A DNA stretch of 19,865 bases from an uncultured Phycisphaerae bacterium (lineage in GTDB: Bacteria; Planctomycetota; Phycisphaerae; Phycisphaerales; SM1A02): positions 1 to 19,865 of the forward strand of contig CALCOW010000309.1 of the NCBI GenBank assembly GCA_937899935.1, written 5' to 3'. The notes beneath the pieces are model-generated. The model searched no databases. It was not told where the DNA came from and saw only the letters and a list, made by a program, of their open reading frames with translations. Position 1 is the first letter of the stretch, and each line of letters opens with the position of its first letter. The translations under genes and the position numbers were made by a program. Of this stretch, positions 7,504 through 14,075 are shown piece by piece.

Positions 7504-8577
7504 ATGGAAACACTCCTTGGACAAGATGCCGCCGTCACCAGTCTTCAGAAAGCAATGGCTTCAGGAAGAATGCACCACGCATGGATCCTGGCTGGTCCAA
7601 GTGGGGTCGGTAAGTGCACCTGCGCTATCGCTCTCGCAAAGCAAATTTTGTGTCCGAATGATCTCATGGGAGCACCTGATTCAGATTGTTGCCATGCAAT
7701 TGACGAGGGCCTTCATCCGGATTTTCATCTGATCTACAAAGAACTCGCGGTCTATGCCCAAACGCCGCAACTGCGAACTCGCAAGCTCTTAAACTTGCCC
7801 CTCGATCTACTTCGCGAATTAATGATCGGTGGACAAACCGCTGATGGAAAACGGCACGAGTCCAAGGCCTACAAGACCCCAGGCCGCGCCAATGGCAAAG
7901 TTTTCATTATTGATGAGGCGGAATTGCTTGACACGAACGCCCAAAATGCACTGCTCAAGACACTCGAGGAGCCACCAACTTCAACCTACACCTTCTTGAT
8001 TACCAGCCGCCCACAAAGGCTACTTCCGACCATCCGCAGCCGATGTCAGATGGTGCGCTTTGGACCACTCAATGCTCCGATGATGGAAACTTGGCTGAAT
8101 CGAGAGCACAAAGACCTCAATGAAAAACAGCGTCAGCAGGTCATCGAGCTGGCTGGTGGGAGCCCAGGGAGAGCCCAGGTGGCCCTCGACTATGGGATGA
8201 CCGAGTGGCCTACCGAATTAGCTGACGGGCTTGAGACGCTGAAGCAGGGGGGTTTCCCGGTCAAGCTTGGCGTGACCATGAGTGCCTTGGTAGATGAATT
8301 TGCTAAGTCTTGGGTCAAGGACCACGAAAATGCCAGTAAAGATGCGGCCAACAAGCGTGGGGCAAGCTACCTCTTGGGCATGCTTGCAGATTTCACGCGG
8401 GCAGAAATGGCCGAACAAGCTGCTCATGAACAGCCCCTTGATAGGTGCCTTTCGATTATTGCTGCGATCACTGCCGCTGAGGCTAACCTTGATGCGTCAG
8501 TCAACATGAAGCACACCTTTGAAAATCTGGTTGCTCAATGGTCGGCCGCTGGTTGTGTCGCCTTAACTCAGCGCTAG
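7504..8577 (+). CDS. holB: DNA polymerase III subunit delta prime
   Basis: 357-residue AAA+ clamp-loader subunit; with tau/gamma and delta it loads the beta clamp onto primed DNA. Seen in order: N-terminal LLGQDAAVTSLQKA, Walker A GPSGVGKCT with Lys37, a zinc-finger position reduced to Cys50 and Cys62-Cys63-His64, HPDFHLI, Walker B VFIIDEAELL, then NAQNALLKTLEEPP, and the SRC-type motif ITSRPQRLLPTIRSRCQ (the Ser-Arg-Cys trigger finger), followed by a helical C-terminal collar region. The NALLKTLEEPP and SRC signature is shared by tau/gamma and delta prime; the length of about 360 and HPD after the Cys cluster favour delta prime. E. coli delta prime lacks a working Walker A, whereas this one keeps Gly and Lys, so ATP binding is possible. 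ATG 7504 is the first credible start; no Shine-Dalgarno sequence is visible. The usual neighbour tmk is absent. Its TAG stop overlaps that of lgt. Confidence 0.88.
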   Translation: METLLGQDAAVTSLQKAMASGRMHHAWILAGPSGVGKCTCAIALAKQILCPNDLMGAPDSDCCHAIDEGLHPDFHLIYKELAVYAQTPQLRTRKLLNLPLDLLRELMIGGQTADGKRHESKAYKTPGRANGKVFIIDEAELLDTNAQNALLKTLEEPPTSTYTFLITSRPQRLLPTIRSRCQMVRFGPLNAPMMETWLNREHKDLNEKQRQQVIELAGGSPGRAQVALDYGMTEWPTELADGLETLKQGGFPVKLGVTMSALVDEFAKSWVKDHENASKDAANKRGASYLLGMLADFTRAEMAEQAAHEQPLDRCLSIIAAITAAEANLDASVNMKHTFENLVAQWSAAGCVALTQR

Positions 8578-9575
8578 GCAACATCGGTTCCATCTACTGG
8601 TTTCAATAAACCACCAACACGCTTGACCGGACGTATCCCACAAATCACCAAAATGATGGCTCCAGCAATGACCATAAAGGCGCTGAGCAACTGCCCCCTT
8701 TGCAGACCTGCAATCACTTCAATCCCCTCGTCAGCCTGCCGAAAGACCTCTGTGAAAATACGTAGAATCCCGTAGGTCAATAGAAACGTACCACTAATGA
8801 TGCCTGGCTTGCGCGGTAACAGCCACACGGTCGCCAGTACGGCCATCAAGATTGGGCCGTCAGAGAGTGCCTGCAAAATCTGTGATGGATAAAACGCGGT
8901 CAGTTGTTCCTGTAGATATGACGTGACTTGCGGATCTCCTTGGTAAGCAAGTTCAACCACTTGGTCTTTAAAACCAACCTCATATGGAATAACTTCACGC
9001 AAGGGCTCGAGATCAATTTGGGATTGGTAGATCTCTTGTGGATACTGAATGCTCCACCACGGCGTCCCCGCCGATTCGGGCAGTGGCTTACCCCACAACT
9101 CACCATTGATGAAATTGGCTATCCGGCCCAAGAAGAGGCCTGGTGGACAAATGAATGCTGAAACATCAATCACATGCCAGGGTGAGATACCGCGACGCCA
9201 CCCAAATATGATTGATGCCAAAACCACACCAATGATGCCACCATGACTCGCCATGCCACCGCGATTGATGGCCAAGGCCTCCCAAAAAGGTATATCTGGT
9301 GTGAACTGGACCAAATATTCAGGGTGGTAGAACAGCACATAGCCCATTCGCCCCCCAACGATCACTCCGACGATGAGATAGATCATGAAATCGCCGACAG
9401 CGCTCAAGGGAATCAGAATGCGTTGTGTGCGAGCCAGCCATCGGGTCAGTAGCCAGGCAAGAGCGAACCCAACTGCATAGGAGAGCCCATACCACCGCAA
9501 ACCCCAGCCATCTGAGAACTCGATAGCAAAGGGATCTATGGTGTGCAGGTAGGCATCGGCAAGAAAGAAGTACAT
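8574..9575 (-). CDS. lgt: Prolipoprotein diacylglyceryl transferase
   Basis: 333-residue inner-membrane enzyme that moves diacylglycerol from phosphatidylglycerol to the lipobox cysteine of prolipoproteins, the first step of lipoprotein maturation. Family signatures are clear: WYGLSYAVGFALAW, GGRMGYVLFY, SHGGIIG with His111, the Lgt signature GRIANFINGELWG with Arg151, and YGILRIFTEVFRQ with Arg272; these residues correspond by motif to the catalytic His103, Arg143 and Arg239 of the E. coli enzyme. It is longer than usual (about 270-300) owing to a polar insert of about 60 residues after GELWGKP (about 165-225), before the YPSQILQAL segment. ATG 9573-9575 gives the expected N terminus. The last four bases of its frame (CTAG) also form the stop of convergent holB. 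A 6-3-6 inverted repeat lies 7 nt upstream of its start, between it and trpD. Confidence 0.93.
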   Translation of the reverse strand: MYFFLADAYLHTIDPFAIEFSDGWGLRWYGLSYAVGFALAWLLTRWLARTQRILIPLSAVGDFMIYLIVGVIVGGRMGYVLFYHPEYLVQFTPDIPFWEALAINRGGMASHGGIIGVVLASIIFGWRRGISPWHVIDVSAFICPPGLFLGRIANFINGELWGKPLPESAGTPWWSIQYPQEIYQSQIDLEPLREVIPYEVGFKDQVVELAYQGDPQVTSYLQEQLTAFYPSQILQALSDGPILMAVLATVWLLPRKPGIISGTFLLTYGILRIFTEVFRQADEGIEVIAGLQRGQLLSAFMVIAGAIILVICGIRPVKRVGGLLKPVDGTDVA

Positions 9576-9582
9576 TGAATGT

Positions 9583-9597
9583 GTGATAGCGTATCAC
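9583..9597. promoter_or_regulatory. Inverted repeat GTGATA-GCG-TATCAC in the lgt/trpD divergent gap
   Basis: Perfect 6-bp arms around a 3-nt centre, inside a 46-bp gap between two divergent starts (lgt at 9575, trpD at 9622). It lies 7 nt from the lgt start and 24 nt from the trpD start. It could be a shared operator or a hairpin in the lgt leader. The sequence symmetry is direct; the role is inferred. Confidence 0.35.
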
Positions 9598-9621
9598 GAC
9601 CGCTAAGCTAAGCGTAAAACC

Positions 9622-10722
9622 ATGAGCGACCAGACCAGAAAACCATCCTCAGGACAGCAGAACAATGCAGTAGCTCCCGCTGAGTTTGCTGGCGGTGAGA
9701 ATGCTGATCTCACACCCTACTTACGCAAGCTCCTATCCGGCGCCTCTTTAAACACCAAGGAAACGACCCAGGCTTTTGAGGCCATGATGACCGGTGTTGC
9801 CTCCCAGGGTGAGATGGGGGCCTTCCTTGCACTTTTGGCAACACGCACCCCAACCCCAGAGGAATTGCTCGGCGCGGCGCGTGTCATGCGTGCCAAAGTT
9901 GACCATGTTGAATCATCAGTCTCCCCAGAGACATTGCTTGATACGGCGGGCACTGGTGGAGCACCAAAGACTTTTAATGTTTCAACACTCGCAGCCATTG
10001 TCGCAGCTGCTGGCGGTGTGGTGGTCGCCAAACATGGCAATAAGTCGCGTACAGGTCGAGGATCAGCTGAAGTACTACAAGCTGTCGGCGTTAATGTGGA
10101 TGCGCCAATAGCGGTGCAGGGCCGAGCGTTAGAAGAGGCGGGTATATGTTTTTGTTTCGCACCACGTCATCACCCAGCCACTCGTCACGTGATGCCCGTA
10201 CGCAAGGCGTTGGGTTTCCCAACCATCTTCAACCTTTTGGGCCCACTGACCAACCCCGCTGGCGCGGGACGACAGGTCATTGGTGTCTATGAACAACGCT
10301 TTCTTGAACCGGTCGCACAAACGCTTCTCGACCTTGGTACCGTCCGCGCCGCTGTTATGCATAGTGGCGATGGATATGATGAAGTATCAATTGGCGCCGC
10401 GACGGACATCTTGCATGTACAAAATAAGTCCATCAATCACGAGCGGTTTGAACCAAAGGATGTCGGTATAGCCTGTCAGAGCATGGAGAGTCTGATGGCT
10501 CAGGATCTTGAGGATGCAGCAGCCATCTTTCAAGCAATCTTAGATGGCCAAGACATGGGACCACGGCGAGACCTCACCCTTATGAATGCTGCCTTGGCAC
10601 TCGTGGTTTCTGAAAAGGCAAACTCGATGGCTGAAGGCGTTGAGTTAGCTGGATCGTTAATTGATAGTGGGCAAAGTAGAGCAAAGCTTGATGCATTGAT
10701 TACTTGGTCGAAGGGCTATTAA
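9622..10722 (+). CDS. trpD: Anthranilate phosphoribosyltransferase
   Basis: 366-residue enzyme of tryptophan synthesis that joins anthranilate to PRPP, giving phosphoribosyl-anthranilate. Seen: the PRPP-binding GTGG at 110-113 within DTAGTGGAPKTFNVST, KHGNKS at 137-142, then GRGSAEVLQAVGVN, FCFAPRHHPATRHVMPVRKALGFPTIFNLLGPLTNP (split here: anthranilate-contact region, then the NLLGPLTNP signature), and HSGDGYDEVS near the metal-binding acidic residues. All main motifs are intact. It carries an N-terminal tail of about 30 polar residues before the first helix (LTPYLRKLLSGASL), longer than typical for about 340-residue TrpD. ATG 9622 has no evident Shine-Dalgarno sequence; the next in-frame Met is at MMTG, inside the helical domain, too late to be the start. 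It stands alone, away from other trp genes. The 3' end overlaps the convergent gene by 23 bp. Confidence 0.93.
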   Translation: MSDQTRKPSSGQQNNAVAPAEFAGGENADLTPYLRKLLSGASLNTKETTQAFEAMMTGVASQGEMGAFLALLATRTPTPEELLGAARVMRAKVDHVESSVSPETLLDTAGTGGAPKTFNVSTLAAIVAAAGGVVVAKHGNKSRTGRGSAEVLQAVGVNVDAPIAVQGRALEEAGICFCFAPRHHPATRHVMPVRKALGFPTIFNLLGPLTNPAGAGRQVIGVYEQRFLEPVAQTLLDLGTVRAAVMHSGDGYDEVSIGAATDILHVQNKSINHERFEPKDVGIACQSMESLMAQDLEDAAAIFQAILDGQDMGPRRDLTLMNAALALVVSEKANSMAEGVELAGSLIDSGQSRAKLDALITWSKGY

Positions 10723-12067
10723 CGCGCAACATGGGATAAGTGAACACCACACGATCGCCTGTGGAGCTTGCGTTGCCTTCAGATAATTCAAAGCTCAGAT
10801 ATTCTCCCTCGATTGGAATATCAATCATCGCCTGGGACTGTTGTTGAGCCAACATTGTTCTCCAGCGTGGCTCGCCATCAACCAGAACAACAACCTGCAA
10901 ATGAGCAAAAGGTGTAGTTTGATCCTCTAACGTCAATAAGCTCATAAAACGTGAGGTGTTTGGTGGTAATTTATAAGTCACATGGACTGGACCCTGCATC
11001 TCAAGGCGACTTAATAGAGGATCTGGCCCCTGGTCTATAACTCGTGGTGGTTTTGCGTAGAAGCGTGTTGGAGGCCCCGCCACGCTTACGGGTTTCAGAG
11101 GTGTCAGTGATTGAAACTCTGCTGGGTCAAAACTCACTGAGTTGATTTCGATAGCGCGTGGCAAATCACTTGAAGAAGGCATGCCATCAACCAACTGAAG
11201 TGAATCCCCACTGAGCCGGGTGTAACCATCGAGGCCAATTCGAATTTCCTGAACATCAATGATCGTGCCATCGCGAAATGTCACTCTTTTACCCTTTGGC
11301 GCCATCACCTCTGGCATCATTCGTATGGCGCTTACTTGATCTAATGCAAACTCAAGCACGTTGCCATCAGTATCTATTTGCAGGTTGGATCCGATTTCCA
11401 AAATGAACCCTTCGACCTCATCTCCGTTTAACAAGAAAACGACATCTTCATCGCGATTCGGTTTGGCGGCGTCCAACGCGAGGCCCCCGGCATAACTTAA
11501 GGCGACTGACGTCATTCGCTCAATTGGGATATTGATCTGGCCGAGCCACGGATGTCTCCATGAGAAGTGTCCTGGTTCTTGAGGCTCACTATAACTTGGC
11601 TCACCCGGTAAGCGTTGTCCATCAACAAGGCTCACATGACCAGTCGCTCGCCGAACAAACCGAGGGTTGACTCTTGCTAAAGCAATCAAATCAGTGAGTG
11701 GATGTTCCGTCCATCCATCACTTTCATTGGCTGTTGAAATATAGGTGTTTGTAATTTCGGCAACAACAGTCTGATGAATCTTAAAAGGCCAAGTGATAAT
11801 CACTCCATCACCTGAAGTGTTTTTGCTGTTTGTGAAATCTGATGGGGGCGCTGGGAACAACTGGCCATCTCGTAGTGTTGTTTCCGGCGCCGGCTCTAAT
11901 GGCGTGAGTCTCGTGTTGCCAAGATCTTTCATTCTGACAATAGGCGGCGCTATTTCTTTTACTTGACCGTTACTTGGTGTTGATAACAATGAGATTGTGG
12001 TGAGACCAACAATGATGAGTGTTGTAGCGAACTTGAACAACAGTGATTTAGATTGCACAACGCACAT
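10700..12067 (-). CDS. Secreted beta-rich protein with C-terminal NPCBM-like domain
   Basis: 455 residues, starting with a signal peptide (about 1-35; LLFKFATTLIIVGLTTISLLS, cleaved near SNGQ; that stretch is split as LLFKFATTLII and VGLTTISLLS). Function is not known. The middle holds three similar beta-strand units: SLVDGQRLPGE ... IPIERMTSV (about 143-185), FLLNGDEVEGF ... FALDQVSAIRM (about 210-250) and VTFRDGTIIDVQEIRIG (about 262-280), each an 'x-DG/NGD-x' hairpin closed by a strand ending in SV or AI. The last 100 residues (LQVVVLVDGEPRWRT, then IDIPIEGEYLSFELSEG, then GDRVVFTYPML) resemble NPCBM domains, which have 'VDG', 'V-x-V-x-G-x-x-L' and 'GD' at these places. Likely binds envelope or extracellular glycan, by inference. 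ATG 12067 lies 4 nt after the stop of the preceding gene, so it is the last gene of the operon. Its end runs 23 bp into trpD. Confidence 0.7.
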   Translation of the reverse strand: MCVVQSKSLLFKFATTLIIVGLTTISLLSTPSNGQVKEIAPPIVRMKDLGNTRLTPLEPAPETTLRDGQLFPAPPSDFTNSKNTSGDGVIITWPFKIHQTVVAEITNTYISTANESDGWTEHPLTDLIALARVNPRFVRRATGHVSLVDGQRLPGEPSYSEPQEPGHFSWRHPWLGQINIPIERMTSVALSYAGGLALDAAKPNRDEDVVFLLNGDEVEGFILEIGSNLQIDTDGNVLEFALDQVSAIRMMPEVMAPKGKRVTFRDGTIIDVQEIRIGLDGYTRLSGDSLQLVDGMPSSSDLPRAIEINSVSFDPAEFQSLTPLKPVSVAGPPTRFYAKPPRVIDQGPDPLLSRLEMQGPVHVTYKLPPNTSRFMSLLTLEDQTTPFAHLQVVVLVDGEPRWRTMLAQQQSQAMIDIPIEGEYLSFELSEGNASSTGDRVVFTYPMLRVNSPSTK

Positions 12068-12071
12068 TAAG

Positions 12072-13280
12072 TTATCTCTGAAAGATCGGTAAGTATCTTT
12101 TGGGCATTTGAAGAATGATGAGGCTCATAGATGTGGCATAGCTTCCTCCGGCGTGGTGATCCAACCAACCGCCTGATGAAGATTGATTTGCTATTAAAGC
12201 TTCCCGTGCCGCTGGCCACCAACGTTTCCATTGATCTCCGCCAGCAAGGTACATCGCCTGAATCGCGTAGTACTGACCATAATAATAGTGAGGTTGCCCA
12301 GAGTTCTGGATGTTTGGCAGCACTGTACGATTGAGGTATTCAAGACCTCTCGTAATCGCTGTGTCTTCATACACCCCCGCATAAAACAAGGTTGCGACTC
12401 CAGCAGCTGTCCGTGGCCATGCAGAACTCCCTGAATTCAACATGTACTTAAAGCCACCATCTGCATTCTGGCAGTTCTTCACATATTGAACCGCCTGATC
12501 AATTGTCTCTTTTGGCACCTTTATACCTGCATTCCGCGCTGAACGAAGTGCCATCACTTGGCAGATCGTCACAGACACATCTGCATCAAACGGTACTGGG
12601 TTATACCGCCAACCGCCTTCGGCATTTTGGGTTCCTACAATCAGATTGACTGCTTTGACTAAAGCATCACGCACACGTGTATCCGTCGGGTTCATCCCGT
12701 AGATCTCACCCAAAAACAAAGTCGCAAAGCCGTGGCCATACATTGGACCGTGGGATGTCTTATCAGCAGCAATCAAACCGGTCTCGGTGACATTGAGCAA
12801 AATAAATTCCAATGCCTTTCGCACGGCCTCGCCATGTTGACCTCGGCCCGGCAAGTTGCCATCCGCCATGATGGCGAGCGCTGCCAAACTTGTGATGCCA
12901 ACATGCTGCCGATATTTACCTTCTCCAAATGATCCGTCTGGAAGTTGTTCATTCTTAAGGTATTCAATACCGCGCTTCACTGATTGTTTAAGCGCCGGTG
13001 TCATTTCATCTGTAGAAGGTCGGTTTTCAGCGCCTTGGTTTTGTTGCTCTAACTCTTGGTTCGCTGGATCGGCAGCGATTTGCTCAGGTTCCGAGACCTC
13101 GGATGTGCTTGGCTTTGGGGGCTCTGTTGGTTCAACCACATCTTGGGCAAATAACGCCGAAGAACAAATCAACACACCAATGACTCCAGTATTTCGTATA
13201 TGAAATAACGGGCACCTTTGTGGTAACGGCGCTCTTAGACGCAATACACCTCGTCGCGCATATCCATTGTGATGCGTCAC
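12072..13280 (-). CDS. Exported alpha/alpha-toroid protein (prenyltransferase/squalene-cyclase repeats, probably not an enzyme)
   Basis: 402 residues. An N-terminal export signal with an unusually long basic lead-in (hydrophobic part TGVIGVLICSSALFA, cleaved near FAQD) is followed by an acidic, Pro/Glu-rich linker (about 55-95), then one repeat domain (about 100-395). The domain has QW-like repeats typical of the terpenoid-cyclase fold: QLPDGSFG near 115, QNAEGGWRYNP near 217, QNADGGFKYM near 270 and QSSSGGWLDHH near 364. The DxDD acid motif of squalene-hopene cyclases is not seen; the nearest match is PFDADVSVTICQ. The clean export signal also argues against a hopanoid cyclase. Such toroids otherwise bind peptides or form scaffolds. 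The start is GTG at 13278-13280, overlapping the upstream stop as GTGA, suggesting translational coupling. Role unknown; context suggests an envelope complex with its four co-directional neighbours. Confidence 0.78.
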   Translation of the reverse strand: MTHHNGYARRGVLRLRAPLPQRCPLFHIRNTGVIGVLICSSALFAQDVVEPTEPPKPSTSEVSEPEQIAADPANQELEQQNQGAENRPSTDEMTPALKQSVKRGIEYLKNEQLPDGSFGEGKYRQHVGITSLAALAIMADGNLPGRGQHGEAVRKALEFILLNVTETGLIAADKTSHGPMYGHGFATLFLGEIYGMNPTDTRVRDALVKAVNLIVGTQNAEGGWRYNPVPFDADVSVTICQVMALRSARNAGIKVPKETIDQAVQYVKNCQNADGGFKYMLNSGSSAWPRTAAGVATLFYAGVYEDTAITRGLEYLNRTVLPNIQNSGQPHYYYGQYYAIQAMYLAGGDQWKRWWPAAREALIANQSSSGGWLDHHAGGSYATSMSLIILQMPKRYLPIFQR

Positions 13281-14050
13281 GGTGAATCTTCTTCTGCAAG
13301 TAATCGGTAATAAGATCGGGTCATCTTCTCATAAAGGCGAGAAAAGGCCTCATTCCTACCCTGAAGCAATTGTTCACGTATCCGCTCTGGAAGGGTGCCC
13401 CATTCACGACGTTCTTCATCAAGATTGGTATTGATATCACCCTCTTGCCTTGATGGTGGTGTGTTTTCGGCTTGGCCTTGATTTTGATTTTGAGTCTGCT
13501 GACTTTGACCTTGTTGTTGTTGCTCATTTGCTTGAGGATCACTCAGATCTTGGGGGCTTGGCTGACTTTGACTGCTGCTTTGTGAAGACTGTGACTGCAT
13601 TGACTGTTGCTGTTTTGCTTGGTCCATCAAATACTCTAGACGCCGAAGAATATCCTCTTGTATGCGCTGTGTCCCCAAACCACTTTGATGACGTGTTCCA
13701 AGCATGTTAGCGCTGATTTCCATCTTCTCGATAGCAACAGAAAAGTTGTCCTGCATAGAGGACTCCTCGAGCACCCGATCAAGATCATCTTCTTGTTCCG
13801 CTTGTGCTGCATCTTCTGGCGCCTCTTCACCTGCTTCTTCGAGACCAAGTAACTCATCAAGTGTTGCTGGCTTCTCTGGTGATGGCACCACATCTTCTAT
13901 GGGGGGTTGTGTGTCTTGTGTCTCGTCATTTGTGTCAGTGATTGGTGCCTCGGTGTCAGGTGTATCTGGTACACCCACCACCGGCATCGACATCACAAAG
14001 AGAGTGCAAAGCATCAGTGTTAGGAGTTTTTTGATTGGTATCACAGTCAT
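13277..14050 (-). CDS. Secreted Gln/Ser-rich protein of planctomycete type, unknown function
   Basis: 257 residues from ATG 14050. Residues 1-27 form a signal peptide (KKLLTLMLCTLFVMSMPVVG). Next come an acidic Asp/Pro/Thr linker, an amphipathic helical segment (about 95-145: DLDRVLEESSMQ, MEISANMLGTRHQSGLGTQRIQ, ILRRLEYLMDQAKQQQ; middle one split at MEISANMLG), a Gln/Ser-rich low-complexity stretch (about 145-195) and a conserved-looking tail (REWGTLPERIREQLLQG ... YEKMTRSYYRLLAE). From memory, the pattern 'helical pair, poly-Q, WGxLPxRxREQ, YYRxLAE' recurs in planctomycete proteins encoded beside VWA and coiled-coil genes; this needs a search. The 14050 start has AAAAAGG 9 nt upstream; a GTG at 14092 would overlap the preceding gene by 17 bp and displace the signal peptide. 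Its stop overlaps the next start. Confidence 0.72.
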   Translation of the reverse strand: MTVIPIKKLLTLMLCTLFVMSMPVVGVPDTPDTEAPITDTNDETQDTQPPIEDVVPSPEKPATLDELLGLEEAGEEAPEDAAQAEQEDDLDRVLEESSMQDNFSVAIEKMEISANMLGTRHQSGLGTQRIQEDILRRLEYLMDQAKQQQSMQSQSSQSSSQSQPSPQDLSDPQANEQQQQGQSQQTQNQNQGQAENTPPSRQEGDINTNLDEERREWGTLPERIREQLLQGRNEAFSRLYEKMTRSYYRLLAEEDSP

Positions 14051-14059
14051 TTTCACAAA

Positions 14060-14066
14060 CCTTTTT
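14060..14066 (-). promoter_or_regulatory. Ribosome binding site deciding the start at 14050
   Basis: AAAAAGG on the minus strand, 9 nt before the ATG at 14050-14048 and just beyond the preceding gene's stop at 14076. It supports the shorter start over the GTG at 14092. Confidence 0.6.
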
Positions 14067-14075
14067 GAACACTGT

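Noticed and set aside
12072..13280. Squalene-hopene cyclase or protein prenyltransferase
   Set aside because: No DxDD motif, short length (402 residues against roughly 630 or more for cyclases), and an export signal.
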